From: Endotrypanum monterogeii
Taxonomy: Eukaryota; Euglenozoa; Kinetoplastea; Trypanosomatida; Trypanosomatidae
Length of the DNA: 64,000 nt
Assembly: GCA_000333855.2 (NCBI GenBank)
Contig: CM007342.1
Coordinates: forward strand, 62,001-126,000
Direction of reading: 5' to 3'
Shown here: positions 1 through 10,600 of the stretch, one piece after another
How positions within the stretch are numbered: position 1 is the stretch's first letter
Layout of the letters: the number at the start of each line of letters is the position of its first letter
Made by a program: the position numbers and the translations under genes
Notes under the pieces: model-generated
Databases searched by the model: none
Seen by the model: the letters and a program-made list of their open reading frames with translations, nothing else
What the model was told of the DNA's origin: nothing

Positions 1-748
1 CCTGCGCCCCACGCGTAACGAAGAGGAGGCTGCTGTCATAGGTGTCCACTGGTGTCGGTGTGTTGGGAAGCGCAACTCTAAACTCGATACCGGCGGAGAG
101 CGTCGGATACGTCTTCGTAGAAGTCCATCGAGTGTGCAACGAGTGGCGGAGAATGATTTGGTCAGGCATATAGATGCTCGCAGTACTTTCCGTGGAATTT
201 CCGTTGCACACTATTGTGTCGAGGGGGTTTGTGTCCTCCACAACACTAAAGGTGGGAACACTGATGCCCGCTACCACGGGTTCATTCAGCCTCTTCGAAA
301 TTATCTCCTCGGATGGCGCCAACGTCACAATGTTCGGTGCCCCAGTGGCATTGCTCGGGACCTGGTGCTCGAGTGCGTCCTGTGCATCTTCGATATTGAG
401 AAGACAGTGCACCTCACGGCATAGGGCCCCGTTTATGCACTCCTTTGTCTTGTTATACTGGGAGCATAGAAAAAGTTTATTGCGGCTTTTGTTTGGGCCG
501 AGTTGGTTGTAGTCATGGAGGTAGTCGAGGACGCCACGAGTGATCTTCACCTTGATGGATGCTACAGTGAAGAGATGATCCATATCGTGGCAGAAAAACC
601 GAACGCAGAAGCCACCTGGAAGCAGCGCGGATTGCATTTCCTGATCCGTCATTGCTTCGAGCTCGTCGATGGACGGGATCTGTATCGTGTCCCACTTCTT
701 GCAGCGGACTTTCTTCAGGCGGGAGCTGGTAGGAGAAGAGGTGGACAT
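1..748 (-). CDS. CCCH zinc-finger protein, 3' end outside window
   Basis: The reading frame is open from an ATG at 748 to the left edge, giving at least 249 residues; the C-terminus is missing. One CCCH finger is visible at residues 95-114, with spacing C-x8-C-x5-C-x3-H (C95, C104, C110, H114). In this family such fingers bind single-stranded RNA, and trypanosomatids use many of them to control mRNA stability and translation. The N-terminus is Ser/Thr-rich and basic (about 1-20). Residues 25-85 look folded, and the part after the finger is polar. It is the last gene of the unit in this window, with about 2.9 kb of spacer before it. The ATG follows good splice-acceptor candidates at 769-793. 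RNA binding is a family inference, the target is unknown, and other domains may lie beyond the edge. Confidence 0.8.
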   Translation of the reverse strand, partial: MSTSSPTSSRLKKVRCKKWDTIQIPSIDELEAMTDQEMQSALLPGGFCVRFFCHDMDHLFTVASIKVKITRGVLDYLHDYNQLGPNKSRNKLFLCSQYNKTKECINGALCREVHCLLNIEDAQDALEHQVPSNATGAPNIVTLAPSEEIISKRLNEPVVAGISVPTFSVVEDTNPLDTIVCNGNSTESTASIYMPDQIILRHSLHTRWTSTKTYPTLSAGIEFRVALPNTPTPVDTYDSSLLFVTRGAQ

Positions 749-768
749 GGCGGGTGCAAAGGAGAGAG

Positions 769-830
769 CTACAGTGGGGGGGGGGGGGTAGCTAGATATT
801 AAGAAAAAAACAATTACGCGGTGAAGTCAA
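769..830 (-). promoter_or_regulatory. Candidate trans-splice acceptor for the CCCH gene
   Basis: On the minus strand a T-rich tract and a run of about 12 C are each followed by TAG (AG at 792-793 and 769-770). This would give 5' leaders of roughly 43 or 20 nt before the ATG at 748. The arrangement matches trypanosomatid spliced-leader acceptor sites, but which AG is used cannot be told from sequence. Confidence 0.4.
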
Positions 831-3682
831 ACAAAAAAAAAATTAAAAAGAGAGAGTTTCACAATTAGTACGACGACGTCAGAGAAAAGGAAAAAAAACT
901 CAAACGATGAAGTCCACAACCGCTATCAAGGATACAAAGGTCGAAGAAGATGCGGAAGGGGGGAGGGGAAGGCTTTGTGGAGCGGAGAGGACGAGAGTGA
1001 GTGAAAAAGAAAAAAAAACTATTGATATCAACCACGGCGATGCGGGCGTGTGGTGTGAAGAATCGGCAAAAACAAATGGGGTAAGGGGTGCAAACAAGTC
1101 GGTACGCCAACCGCACAACGATTGGGGAAAACTACACAGCAAAAAATTTCCCCCAACAACGAAGATGTACGTGTAGGGATGCCGGGGTGGGATGGTGTCT
1201 GTGTATGCGCTGCTGTCGATTTCTCTGAGTTTTTTTTTTGTGGCCTTTATGATTCGAAAAGAAAAAATTTGGTTTGCAGTGACGGTAGAGACTTTGCAGT
1301 TTTTTTTTTGATTTTCCGTAGATACCCCCCCCCAAAAAAAAGGAAAGAGAAATTAAAGGGAAATACAACAGCGAGCACCGCCCGAGAACAAGACCCTGGG
1401 CGAGAAAAAAAAGGGTGGTCGCGGGTGATAAAAATCAATACGCTTCACACACACACACAAAAAAAAAGGGGAAAAAATTGAAAAAAGATCTGGCAAGTTG
1501 ATATAAAACAACGGGGAAATAAATGAATAGTAAATAGAGGAGGAAGAAAAAAACAGTGGAAATACAAATGAGTTAGAGAATCCGAGTGTATGGTGAAGAT
1601 CAGTTGGAAGTGACACAGATATGACAAGAAATAAAAACAGTAACCCTTTGAGGGAAAACAAAATGAATGCGATACAGCTTCGGAGGAAGGGGCGTCAGAG
1701 ACACAAGCACATTGGAGGCTGCAGTGCAGCAACAACCCAGAAAACAAAAGATTCGACAATGACAAGAAAAAAGTGAGAGCTGTTGGAGTACAAGCTAATG
1801 GGGAACAAAGGCTAACAAAAAACAAAAAAGATGCGAACAGAAAAAAAAACAGCCAAATAAGCGCCGGGGAAGATGGAAAAAAAAACACTGAGCTTCGGCA
1901 GGGGAGCAGAACGCAGTTGGGGGAAAAAAAATTGTTCGATCGCAGACAAGCGTGAAAACACCGGTCCACGAAACGAAGACGAGCTGAAAAAAAAAAAAAA
2001 ATAGACAAAAGGATGTTTGTAGAGGGCCTCAGTCGTTACGAAAATGGGAAGTTGGGGCCTAGGAGACAGGGGTTCGAGAAATTAGTCCTCCCTCTGTGCG
2101 AGACGAAAAAAAAGAGATTAGGGATGGAGTGAGGGCTAATGTCACTCGGACGCCGTGATGACTGCGTAGGAAAACTTTCCAGCGAGGGAGAGGGGGGAGA
2201 AGGGGGGGGGCGTTAGGAAACAAAAAAAAACAGCTAAGGGGCGCTTCGCAGAACACAAACAGAAAAGACTGCCTCGAAGCGGAAGGAGAAAATAGAAATA
2301 GCACCAAGGGAGCAGCGGGGAAAAAAACAAGCAACTGGCATGGGTTGCAATGTGATTATGAAGCAGTGGCAGCATTGGTCAATGGAGAGATCCGCAGCGG
2401 GAGAATGAGGTGGGAAGGGAAGGGAAAAAGAACGTAAGTTAATTAGAGAGATGCGTGTGGAGGAAGAGATGAGCGGGCGAACAGCGAGGAGTAGGAGTTG
2501 AGAGAGATTTGTGAGAAAAAAAAAGAGGGGTTTCGGATGTACATGAATTGTTGACATTGTCACTCCCAGTTACACTGCTTAAATCATAGGGACAACGGCA
2601 TATACTGCAGGGGAAACGAGGGTTGCTCAAACAACCTCCGAGGTGATTTTACGCTTGCTGTGAAAAACATACAGGACAAAAACACAGCTTACCGCCTCGG
2701 AATGGCAGCATGAGCGCCTGATCACGCCAGAACGCCGATATTCCACTTCACGAATATAATAGCATACCCAAGCACAACGTGTCTTTGGTCCACTTTCCGT
2801 TAAAGTCGTAGCGTTGTCGGAAGGCGAACGTTTTTGTGGACTTCTTCATGCATCACTCTTTGCATGGTGATTTCACGGCCTCAGGTGAATATTCTTTTTT
2901 GTTTGTTTGTTTGCTGCGGGTGTCTCTTTTTTTTTTTTTTTGTGTGTGTGTGTGTGTGTGCTTTATTGATTGATGACGATGTCGGGAAAACACCCAATCA
3001 AGGAGAGTCACAGGAGGTCGTGATCAATACGCACACCAAACAGGAAAAAAAAAATAGAGACAAGGGAAAGGCGGATGAGCCAGTTGGAAAGGGAGAGGCG
3101 AAACAACCGGCAAAAAAAAAAATTTTTTTAACGACCAAAGGAAACCGTCAAATGGACAGGAGTACATCATATTTAAAAGAATCGAAAAAGCGCATCTCAC
3201 CTCACCTCCTCGCCTTCAACTTCCACACACCACGGCTCCCTCCATCCCTCCCTCCCTCCCCTTCACTGCTGAGAGAGCACGTTACCCTTCTTTAACCAAT
3301 GTCGCCTGCGCGAATTTCCTACAGAACATGTGAATTTCCTATTTAAATAAAAAAAATGTGAAATCAAGTTGGACTCAGACACATAAAAAATGAAGTGTTT
3401 CGTGGTGATGCATGGGTATGTGTGTGTGCCTGCGTGTGTGTGTGTGTTTATCTCGTAAGACAACGACAACAAAGAAGGGGAGGAGGGGGAAATCCAGAAA
3501 AGAACCCGAAACCGTCGACTGCAACACTAGCGCAAACCGGCGACGAGCATCCAAAAAAAAAAAAAAACGCACACACACACGCAAACCAAGCACAAAGCAG
3601 TCGTTGAAAAGAGAAAGTAACATGACCGCAAGAGAGAAGAAACTACTGGAACAAAAAAAAAAAACCATTCACTATTCCTGTA
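831..3682. other. Intergenic, homopurine-rich spacer
   Basis: Plus-strand positions from about 830 to 2540 are almost continuous A/G with many runs of 7-14 A and few T, so the transcribed minus strand is polypyrimidine for about 1.7 kb. From 2560 to 2880 the sequence is mixed. Then come a poly-T/TG repeat (2926-2960), further A-rich DNA, a C/T-rich patch (3225-3262) and another TG tract (about 3420-3447). Open frames here are low-complexity translations. No gene was recognised. Confidence 0.7.
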
Positions 3683-5209
3683 TTACTTAACTGTTCCCTC
3701 TACACCCAAGGAATCCTGTAGTGATGTGATATGTTTCACCGCATCTTTTCTTCGCTGCCGCCACTCACCCTCCAGAGACTGCAGTCCGTCCGTTCTGAAC
3801 AGAATACGCATCAGCTCCTCATAGTAACCCTTCCGCTGCAAGTCCGTCAAAGGTGAACTCGTGGCGCGTTCAATCGCAGACGTGTCCTCTTCAATTTCCA
3901 GCAGTGTTATTTTTTCCGTGTTGCTATACTCACCTGACGCAATAAAGATGCGCGTATCGCTTCGAATTCCATGATCAAACAACTTCGCCTGTGCCGACAT
4001 CGGGAGTATTCTACCGCGGTGGACAACATGCGCCTCCTGAGTTAGCTCAGGCACTACCGCTGTCACCCTCATCACTATATCCAACACAGAACAGTCTCCG
4101 GACAATGTCACCGGCACTACTTTATTGAGGGACGGAATGTGACACTCTAACGTGAGCTGTACTCGCCGCCGCTGATTCTCGACGCTTTCTACTTCGGAAT
4201 TAGTCGCCTCAGCTGTCGTATTGGGGGGGCCGTGTGCCGCCTTGGGTTCCGTGGCTAGTGGGACGACAGGGGTTTCCTGTGAGCCTTGTGGGTAGGGGGA
4301 GCTGCGCGGGTTTGTGGACGATGGCGAGCGACCACTTCCAGGGGCGGTGGAAGCACCGTTGTTCGTTGGGGCTGACGTTACCGGGGAAGGAGTAGGTGCA
4401 GGTGACTTCGTGGGGGCAGCCGCTCCTTCTGCCCTCGTGGGCCTGCCTTGCGACGCAGACGACTCGGTGCTTGCCGAACGCAGGTTGAGAGACGAGCTCC
4501 TAGGACGATGAGGAAGATCCGTGTTGATACGTTTGGGCTTCACGGCCTCTTGCGGCACGTCTACTGGACCCATATCGCGTGCAGAAATATTTCTCTGTGT
4601 TTCGGACGTCTCTGCAACTTTGCCTTTCCGACAAGAGTCTGCATTACCGCTAATGGTGGGGGAAAAACGGGCGCCTACACGCCCTGCCTCAGGACGGATC
4701 TGATCTTCTGGCTGCGGTTGCTGATGCTGTTGGTTGTGATGCTGCTGTTGGTGCAGCTGTCGCTGTTGCGGCTGCTGTGGTAGTTGATTCTGTTTCTCAT
4801 GATGATGCTGTGGTTGGTTGTGTTGGTGCTCTTGGTTGGACTGTCGTGAGTACCGTTGTTGCTGCTGCCGCGGATACCGTTGTTGCTGTTGTCGATTGTG
4901 TTGCTGAGCTGGCGCTGGATGGGTGACGGAGGGATTACGTTGCGCATAAGACTGGTGCGGTAGCTGCGTGTCGGCGGGAGTGGCGATCATGAGAGAACCG
5001 AAAGGATAATCGCAAACGTACGACGTGTCATCGGTGGGTTTCCCGTTGTACAGAAGACGCGTGTTGGGGTCGTAATTATACTCCTCAATGAGAAACTTTC
5101 GCAGTTCCCCGATGAGGCAGCTGAGAGGAAGGGCCAGATCGATGGTCTCCCCACGAGTGGATCGAATCTGAGCTTTGGTTTGCTCTGGCTGGGAACCGTA
5201 ATACGCCAT
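3683..5209 (-). CDS. BAG-family Hsp70 co-chaperone with two ubiquitin-like domains
   Basis: The 508-residue protein starts at the ATG at 5209; the frame extends upstream, but the start MAYYGSQ leads directly into the first domain. Residues about 10-77 form a ubiquitin-like fold. Residues 80-170 are very rich in Gln and His, and 170-345 are polar Pro/Ser/Thr linker. Residues 350-428 form a second ubiquitin-like domain. Residues about 436-500 resemble a BAG domain: the helix EELMRILFRTDGL, then an RQRRK cluster followed by V-x-x-I-x-x-L spacing. BAG domains bind the Hsp70 ATPase domain and promote nucleotide release, and their Ubl domains can link to the proteasome. A Thr stands where many BAG domains have a helix Gln contacting Hsp70. 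The Ubl calls are firmer than the BAG call; the chaperone role is inferred. Confidence 0.72.
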   Translation of the reverse strand: MAYYGSQPEQTKAQIRSTRGETIDLALPLSCLIGELRKFLIEEYNYDPNTRLLYNGKPTDDTSYVCDYPFGSLMIATPADTQLPHQSYAQRNPSVTHPAPAQQHNRQQQQRYPRQQQQRYSRQSNQEHQHNQPQHHHEKQNQLPQQPQQRQLHQQQHHNQQHQQPQPEDQIRPEAGRVGARFSPTISGNADSCRKGKVAETSETQRNISARDMGPVDVPQEAVKPKRINTDLPHRPRSSSLNLRSASTESSASQGRPTRAEGAAAPTKSPAPTPSPVTSAPTNNGASTAPGSGRSPSSTNPRSSPYPQGSQETPVVPLATEPKAAHGPPNTTAEATNSEVESVENQRRRVQLTLECHIPSLNKVVPVTLSGDCSVLDIVMRVTAVVPELTQEAHVVHRGRILPMSAQAKLFDHGIRSDTRIFIASGEYSNTEKITLLEIEEDTSAIERATSSPLTDLQRKGYYEELMRILFRTDGLQSLEGEWRQRRKDAVKHITSLQDSLGVEGTVK

Positions 5210-6405
5210 GATGTCACACGACGAGAAGAGGGATGGAGAGAGGGGAGGAGATTGTGTGCACAATCACGACAAGTGTATTCGAAAAACACCGCGAAGGAGT
5301 CCAGATTTTTTAAAACCCTCGGAAAGGGGAGGAGTAAGCGGTGTAGAAACCAAAACAAGTGTTCGCAAAGGCTAATCGAGATACTGAAGCGATATATGGA
5401 GTAGAACAAGTTTCCCGACAAATACGAGTACAATAAGGATGTGCTACAGATCTCTTCGGCTGGGTGTGTATGTGTGTGTGTGTGTGTGTGTGTGGACGGG
5501 TGGGGGGGGGAAGGGGGAGGGGTAGTTTATATTTGTTCTCTTTGGAAAGGAAGAACAAAGGGCCGTGGGATAAAATACTACGCAAATGCTAAAACCAAAA
5601 CAAACCAGAAAGGCAAACGCATACCCATAATCGAGAGTCACGACACCTTCAAATGGAAAGCTCAGTCCAAACAGACTGGAGAATGAAAAAATATAAACAG
5701 CAGTCAGTCACACCCGTGGAGCGACTCAGTCTTTTTTAGTTCCTACTTCCTTACTTTTTCATCCGCCGATCCGCTCTTTCACGCTGGTATCCACGGGGTA
5801 GAGGTGAAGGGGGGAGGGCGTAGACAGCGAAACAAAAAAAGAAGGAAAAAAGGATACGTGTGTGTGTGTGTGTGTAACACTGTGAATAAGGGATCACCGA
5901 ATAAAAACAATTGACCGATGATCGAAGATGTGTGCGCGTTGGTGATGCCACGTCGTTGTTTCGTTCAGCACTGATGTACCGGCGCAGCTATACATTCTAC
6001 ATAAGGAAGACAGGGAGAGCGAGAAGAGAGGTTAGAGTGGATCAGAAAGGGCAGCGACTGTGACGAGGCATTTGAAAAAAACGAAAACTAGAGGCAATCA
6101 AGAGGTCCACCTATGGGTGAGTGTGGGTCCCGGATGCGTTTCTATGCAGAGGGCTAGGCACCAACAGAAGGATATGCATAACCTTCTCAAGCGACTAAGT
6201 TAGGGGGGGGGGGGGAGGAGGCGCAGCCACAGTAGGTGCTCAGTCGCTCGGCAAACGAAGTGTGTTGCATGCATATGACACAGAGAACAGATGCAAATAC
6301 ATCCCCCGCACACAAACACACACGTCCAGTGTAAGGTAAAGAGATCAAAACGACGCACACCGTGTGACGTGTTCAAGGTAAAAGCGCTGCACTGAATATT
6401 TTTCT
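5210..6405. other. Intergenic spacer with TG and G/A repeats
   Basis: Immediately upstream of the BAG-like gene, the minus strand carries a C/T-rich tract (5220-5255). A TG repeat lies at 5464-5492, next to a G-rich stretch to 5523. The part 5900-6405 is less repetitive and is probably the 3' untranslated region of the DCC1 gene. It includes a run of about 14 G at 6205-6218. No gene was seen. Confidence 0.6.
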
Positions 6406-7839
6406 TCACGTGAGCAGGGCGTACTGAACTGGCTGATTCGGTATCCTGTACTCTCGGGTGTAGCGCAAAACAACGTGTTCGAAGCTTTGATCAGGCGGCA
6501 CCAGGAGCCAAAGATATTCTTTGAGGTCTGGTTGCTCCCATCGATGGGGACGTAGCTCGAACAGTGTGCGCAAGCGAGTGGCAAAGTCATTGCTGAGAGT
6601 ATCCTTCGGTAACCACCAAGCAGTACCTTGAAAATGGGTATCGGCGCCACCGCCGCTGCGCGGTTCCACCACGACATAGCCACGCAGCTTCTCGATGAGA
6701 GTCCTCCGCGCCCCTTCGGAGCTGCGATGGGGTATGCCAGCCACGCCGTAGAGAGACGAAGGTAATGCATCCATCCACGTTTCCAGAAAGGTGTCTAGCG
6801 AAAGCCCCAACGAAATCTCGCCAGTACCCAAGGTACGACGGACGACGTCCTGGTGAGCATGAAACACGCCACCTGCGAGAGCCACCAACACCCGTGGTAA
6901 ATTTAGCAGGCCTGGCATCCCCTGTAGCGTCACGCAGTTATTCTCATCGCCGGCCTCGCGTGTGCCCTCCGGCGCACCGTACACGGCCTCTAGTGACCGC
7001 AGCACAACTACTGGATACACTGACGGACAAAGGTGGTTGCGCACAGCGTGCCACGAAGCCTCATGGGGTTCCGCTGCATCGAGGAACGCCAGCACTGCAG
7101 CCAGCGACTCATGCACCAAGGAAGGGTGGAGGAGGCACACATAACCGCGGTGCACTACTGCACCAATATTTTGCAGCAAAACGGCGAGCTCCGCAGGACT
7201 GCTACGGAACATACGAGCGAGCTGCGCGAACGTGTACCTGCTATGTGAGCAACCAGGACGGTGCGTGTCACTGCTGCCCCTGTCGGTTCCCTCGATCTCC
7301 TCAATAGTTAAGTACGAGTCACCTAATACGGCAGAGACATTCACCTGTGGGTGTGCAGCAGTCGTATCAAACATGCGACTGAGGGACGCCACCACAACGC
7401 TGTTCGCACACTCCCGGACGCACAAAGTGGGTAAATTTGTTGCTGTGGTTGCTGAGGATCCGTCGACAGGGACGTTGGCATCGACACGTTTGCTTCGCAG
7501 CTCACGAACAGCGGATCGACCAGATCGATGGAGTCGTCGTGTTGCCAGGAGCATTGTATTTGAGTATTCCACACGACTAACAGACCGAGTCGACAGTTCG
7601 TTGTGTAAGCAAAGCTGCGCATCACCCTTCATGATCATTACGACTGCGACATCTTCTTTTCGTGAGGCTGAAGAAGCGGTTGACAATACGCGGTTTCTCT
7701 TACGTCTCGGTGCGTTGACATCAACCGAGTAGCTGGGGTACTCTTGCTCCTCTATCTGGCTCACCCATGTATCATCCACACAAACGAGTCGGTACTCGTG
7801 CCGAGAAGAGAAATCAGAGCGTAAAAAAATCTGATCCAT
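6406..7839 (-). CDS. DCC1: Sister-chromatid cohesion protein DCC1 (Ctf18-RFC subunit)
   Basis: The 477-residue protein begins at an ATG at 7839, just downstream of a strong splice acceptor. It matches DCC1 along its length. Residues 66-100 (VVMIMKGDAQLCLHN..., then SNTMLLAT) fit the conserved N-terminal strand region. A central helical block near residue 205-250 begins YTFAQLARMF and contains GYVCLLHP. The C-terminal winged-helix part has FLETWMDALP, the motif LRTLFELRPHRWEQPDLKEYL and the ending YTREYRIPNQP. DCC1 joins CTF8 and CTF18 in an alternative clamp loader that acts on PCNA at replication forks and supports cohesion. Residues 100-190 are an extra polar insertion, making it longer than animal and yeast DCC1 (about 380-395). 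The comparison is from memory; the family call is strong. Confidence 0.82.
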   Translation of the reverse strand: MDQIFLRSDFSSRHEYRLVCVDDTWVSQIEEQEYPSYSVDVNAPRRKRNRVLSTASSASRKEDVAVVMIMKGDAQLCLHNELSTRSVSRVEYSNTMLLATRRLHRSGRSAVRELRSKRVDANVPVDGSSATTATNLPTLCVRECANSVVVASLSRMFDTTAAHPQVNVSAVLGDSYLTIEEIEGTDRGSSDTHRPGCSHSRYTFAQLARMFRSSPAELAVLLQNIGAVVHRGYVCLLHPSLVHESLAAVLAFLDAAEPHEASWHAVRNHLCPSVYPVVVLRSLEAVYGAPEGTREAGDENNCVTLQGMPGLLNLPRVLVALAGGVFHAHQDVVRRTLGTGEISLGLSLDTFLETWMDALPSSLYGVAGIPHRSSEGARRTLIEKLRGYVVVEPRSGGGADTHFQGTAWWLPKDTLSNDFATRLRTLFELRPHRWEQPDLKEYLWLLVPPDQSFEHVVLRYTREYRIPNQPVQYALLT

Positions 7840-7869
7840 TATCCTTCAAGAAGAAGTACAGGAAATTGT

Positions 7870-7942
7870 CTGTGTTGGGAGGTAGAGAAAGACACCAAAG
7901 AAAAAAGAGGGCGAGGGATGGTAGGAGGAAGGACGGACAAGA
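7870..7942 (-). promoter_or_regulatory. Strong trans-splice acceptor upstream of DCC1
   Basis: The minus strand carries about 65 nt of near-continuous pyrimidine (7877-7942) ending in AACACAG, with the AG at 7870-7871. Splicing here would leave a 5' leader of about 30 nt before the ATG at 7839. The signal also supports that start codon. Confidence 0.6.
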
Positions 7943-9540
7943 ATTGTAGACACAGCATACTTAATATATGTATATACATATACGAAGTATGCCTGTGTGT
8001 GTGTGTGTGTGTTGTAATATACTTTATAAGACGGGGGTGGAAGTTATCATCGTTTATGTCCTTTTTTAGCCGGCTTCTTTTGTGATTTCTTATCACTGAT
8101 GTTATTTTTTTTTACTAGAGATGACACGATGGCAGTCACTGAGGAGTGTTGTGCGTATGCGGACAATGGAGAGAGGGTGGGAGGACAGTTAAATGCGCTT
8201 CCAGTCGTGTTCTGTTCTTTGTCTCCTTTCCCCTGTATAGCCTGGTGTACGCCTGCGTTTTCTGCGACTGTTTGTGGCGAGGCCCTGACCGGGGGGGGGG
8301 TGGTCGTGTTGTGTGTAAGCGGTGTGTGTGTGTGTGTATGTATCTGTGGATAAGATCCAAAAAAAAAAAAAAATGCGTGGGGAAAACCAACGCAGATGGA
8401 ACGCGGAGTAGTCGAGGAGGCGGAAGCGTAAATACGCCATGGAAAGATAATATATTGAGAAGAGTCGAGGCAGCATACGATGCCAAACAAGATGAACTGG
8501 ACGACACTGTACTGTTGGTGAGGAGAGGAGGGTAGAGTGATGATACCTCCCTCTGGCAAGGCATAAAAAAATGTGGTCCTGCACCCCCGCTCCCGCCCTC
8601 TCCTTTCTCCTCCTCCCAACTCACCTACAGGATCGCACGCGCAAAGATGCAGACATCTTTGATAAAAAAAAACTGATTGGCGTTACCACGCCCACGCTCA
8701 GAACTCATCGGAAAAGCACGGGGTACTTCGCAAACCTAAACGACTACTGGCACTCTTCTCTGAAGTAGTGCACGCAATCCCAACACTCAGTAGCATAGAC
8801 GCGAGTCGCACCTTTCGCTTTTTTTTTGTTCATTGTTTGGAGCCCAGGACTCAGACGAAGACACAAAAGATAAAAAAAAAAACGGAACACACAGACACAC
8901 ACGCAAAATACGGCAAACAACAAAGAGATCTTCGAGAAGAAAAAAAAATTACACACACACACACACACACACGAGCACATAGGTAAAATACACCAAAGGA
9001 TGCATAGTTATTCTGGAATGAAAGGGATTTCTGTTCTTCCCATACATATCGCAATGAGAACAAATGAGCGCAAAAGCATTCACGACCCCCTCTCCCTCTC
9101 TCTCCCCCCTCCTCTCCTCTTCTGGCCTCTGACTGCCCCTACACAGAGGGTACGAAAAGACCGCCGCCGCACACGTCATTGGAGCGCCAGCGCCGTTACG
9201 GGTAAAAAGTACTCAACTCGAGTTGTGCCAGCACGCAGACACGCAGATGCACACACACCCTCTACAAATCGTCGCCAAAGCCACTCTCTACCCTGCCTGC
9301 CACCACACGGTCAGATTCCAACGCGAGGGGAGAAGGTAGGGGGGCGGGAGGTTGGGCACCTCGCCGGCGCGGGAAGAGCGGATGGGGGTGTACCGAGTAC
9401 CTCCACATCATCAGGATGTATGCGTATGTGTGTGTATGTGTGTATGTGTCATGTACACTTCCGCCCCGTCTACACTGTCATGGCACCCACCATTGCATCA
9501 CCATCACAAAAAAAGAAAACACGCACACATATTTGAATTG
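7943..9540. other. Intergenic, simple repeats and purine tracts
   Basis: The stretch contains TG repeats (7991-8011, 8322-8345), CA repeats (8952-8973), poly-A runs and a TG-rich patch at 9421-9450. Two plus-strand pyrimidine tracts end in AG (8581-8630 and 9085-9146), but no convincing frame follows them. The remaining open frames translate the repeats. No gene was recognised. Confidence 0.6.
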
Positions 9541-10600
9541 GTTGTAAAAGATCGTTTTTACCTTCTCCTGTTGCTAGCGGAACTCAGCATGGGCATCTGT
9601 GGTCATTGTCGCCTGATGGAGAATAATAAAAATATATCCGCTTCGACTACAGAAAAGGTCCGTGAGATGGTTACTGCACACTTGAGACATCAACACGAGG
9701 AGGCAACTCAGCCGTTGCTGCGACGACCACCCCCGACACTACGAGGACCACACTTGGGTTTTTTTTACCCAGCATCCAGTCACCTTTGCGATAATTACCA
9801 ACACTCATCTGGTGTTTCCTAGTCATCGAAACGAATACAGTTTCCATCGCACTCTGGGCAGAGTACCTGCGACCGATGCCGCCCCCACCCCACCCCCCGC
9901 CACAGGGCCTCCCAGCCTCGTGCAGCGTACACGCGTGCTGCTCGCTGTCAACTGACCGGGGTCGTCTACTTGCCTCGTTTGTCAGTGACTCACCCCCTTC
10001 GCTTCATCGGCTGCTTTGGTTGGATGTGATACGCAATGCAAGCCGTCCTGCGTGGCGCGGAAAAAGACGGCGCTGAGTCAGACGCCCTTGAAGCAGAGCA
10101 GGCGCACGATAGAAATGTTTTTTATTTCTTCGGGGGGCAGTGGTTCTGCCGCGTGGAGTTTTTCTGGAGTCTTCTATACGCAGGTCCCTTTCGCGGGGTC
10201 GACACCTGTGTTGGTTGACGTGGCTCTCACGGTGCCACTGCGCCTGCCGCTGTGAAGGGCTCAGCTCCGCAAAGCACCGTGATCGATCACCCTCGTCACC
10301 GTTGCACAGGACGATGTTTCATGTTGGCGCCCACGTCTGCGATGCACACTCTGCGCGCCAACGCTGATGATGGACAACATTGTCTGATTGCAGACTCGAC
10401 GCGCTTTCTCTTGCCTTTGCCGAGGCACTAAAACCAATTTCAAAGAAAAAAAGCTTTAAAAAGATATTGATACCAACGCACCCTCGACACCGACTGTTCA
10501 GAGCCAGAGATTTTTATGTGCCCGTCAATGTCCGCCGTTTGTCGACTTTTTCCCCTCTCGTTTCCTGGTAGAAGTCTCAGCACGACATTATCGAGAAGAA
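9541..10600. other. Non-repetitive island of unknown content
   Basis: Unlike the surrounding spacer, this kilobase is GC-richer, lacks dinucleotide repeats and has short open frames on both strands. It lies between the DCC1 and CCCH genes. It could hold a long untranslated region, a non-coding RNA or a decayed gene. I looked for tRNA T-loop motifs and box C/D signals. A TGATGAT and a CTGA occur close together near 10365-10385, but without a complete snoRNA layout. Confidence 0.4.
9589..9822 (+). CDS. Doubtful small acylated protein, antisense to the unit
   Basis: This 77-residue frame starts with an ATG giving MGICGHC. Gly2 with nearby Cys residues is the pattern of N-myristoylated and palmitoylated proteins, which are common at kinetoplastid flagella. 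A plus-strand pyrimidine tract ending in CTAG lies 10 nt upstream of the ATG, as expected for trans-splicing. The rest is polar and Arg/Pro/His-rich with no domain I recognise. Against it: every secure gene here is on the other strand, and a single reversed gene inside a polycistronic unit would be unusual. The acylation signal could be chance. Confidence 0.25.
   Translation: MGICGHCRLMENNKNISASTTEKVREMVTAHLRHQHEEATQPLLRRPPPTLRGPHLGFFYPASSHLCDNYQHSSGVS

Noticed and set aside
1353..2008. Long minus-strand frames rich in Phe, Ser and Leu (up to 187 codons)
   Set aside because: They translate the polypyrimidine strand of the spacer; composition is Phe/Ser/Leu/Pro only and no domain appears.
10364..10390. 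TGATGAT and CTGA spaced like a box C/D guide RNA
   Set aside because: Only one C-like and one D-like box about 10-15 nt apart; no second pair and no closing terminal stem was seen.
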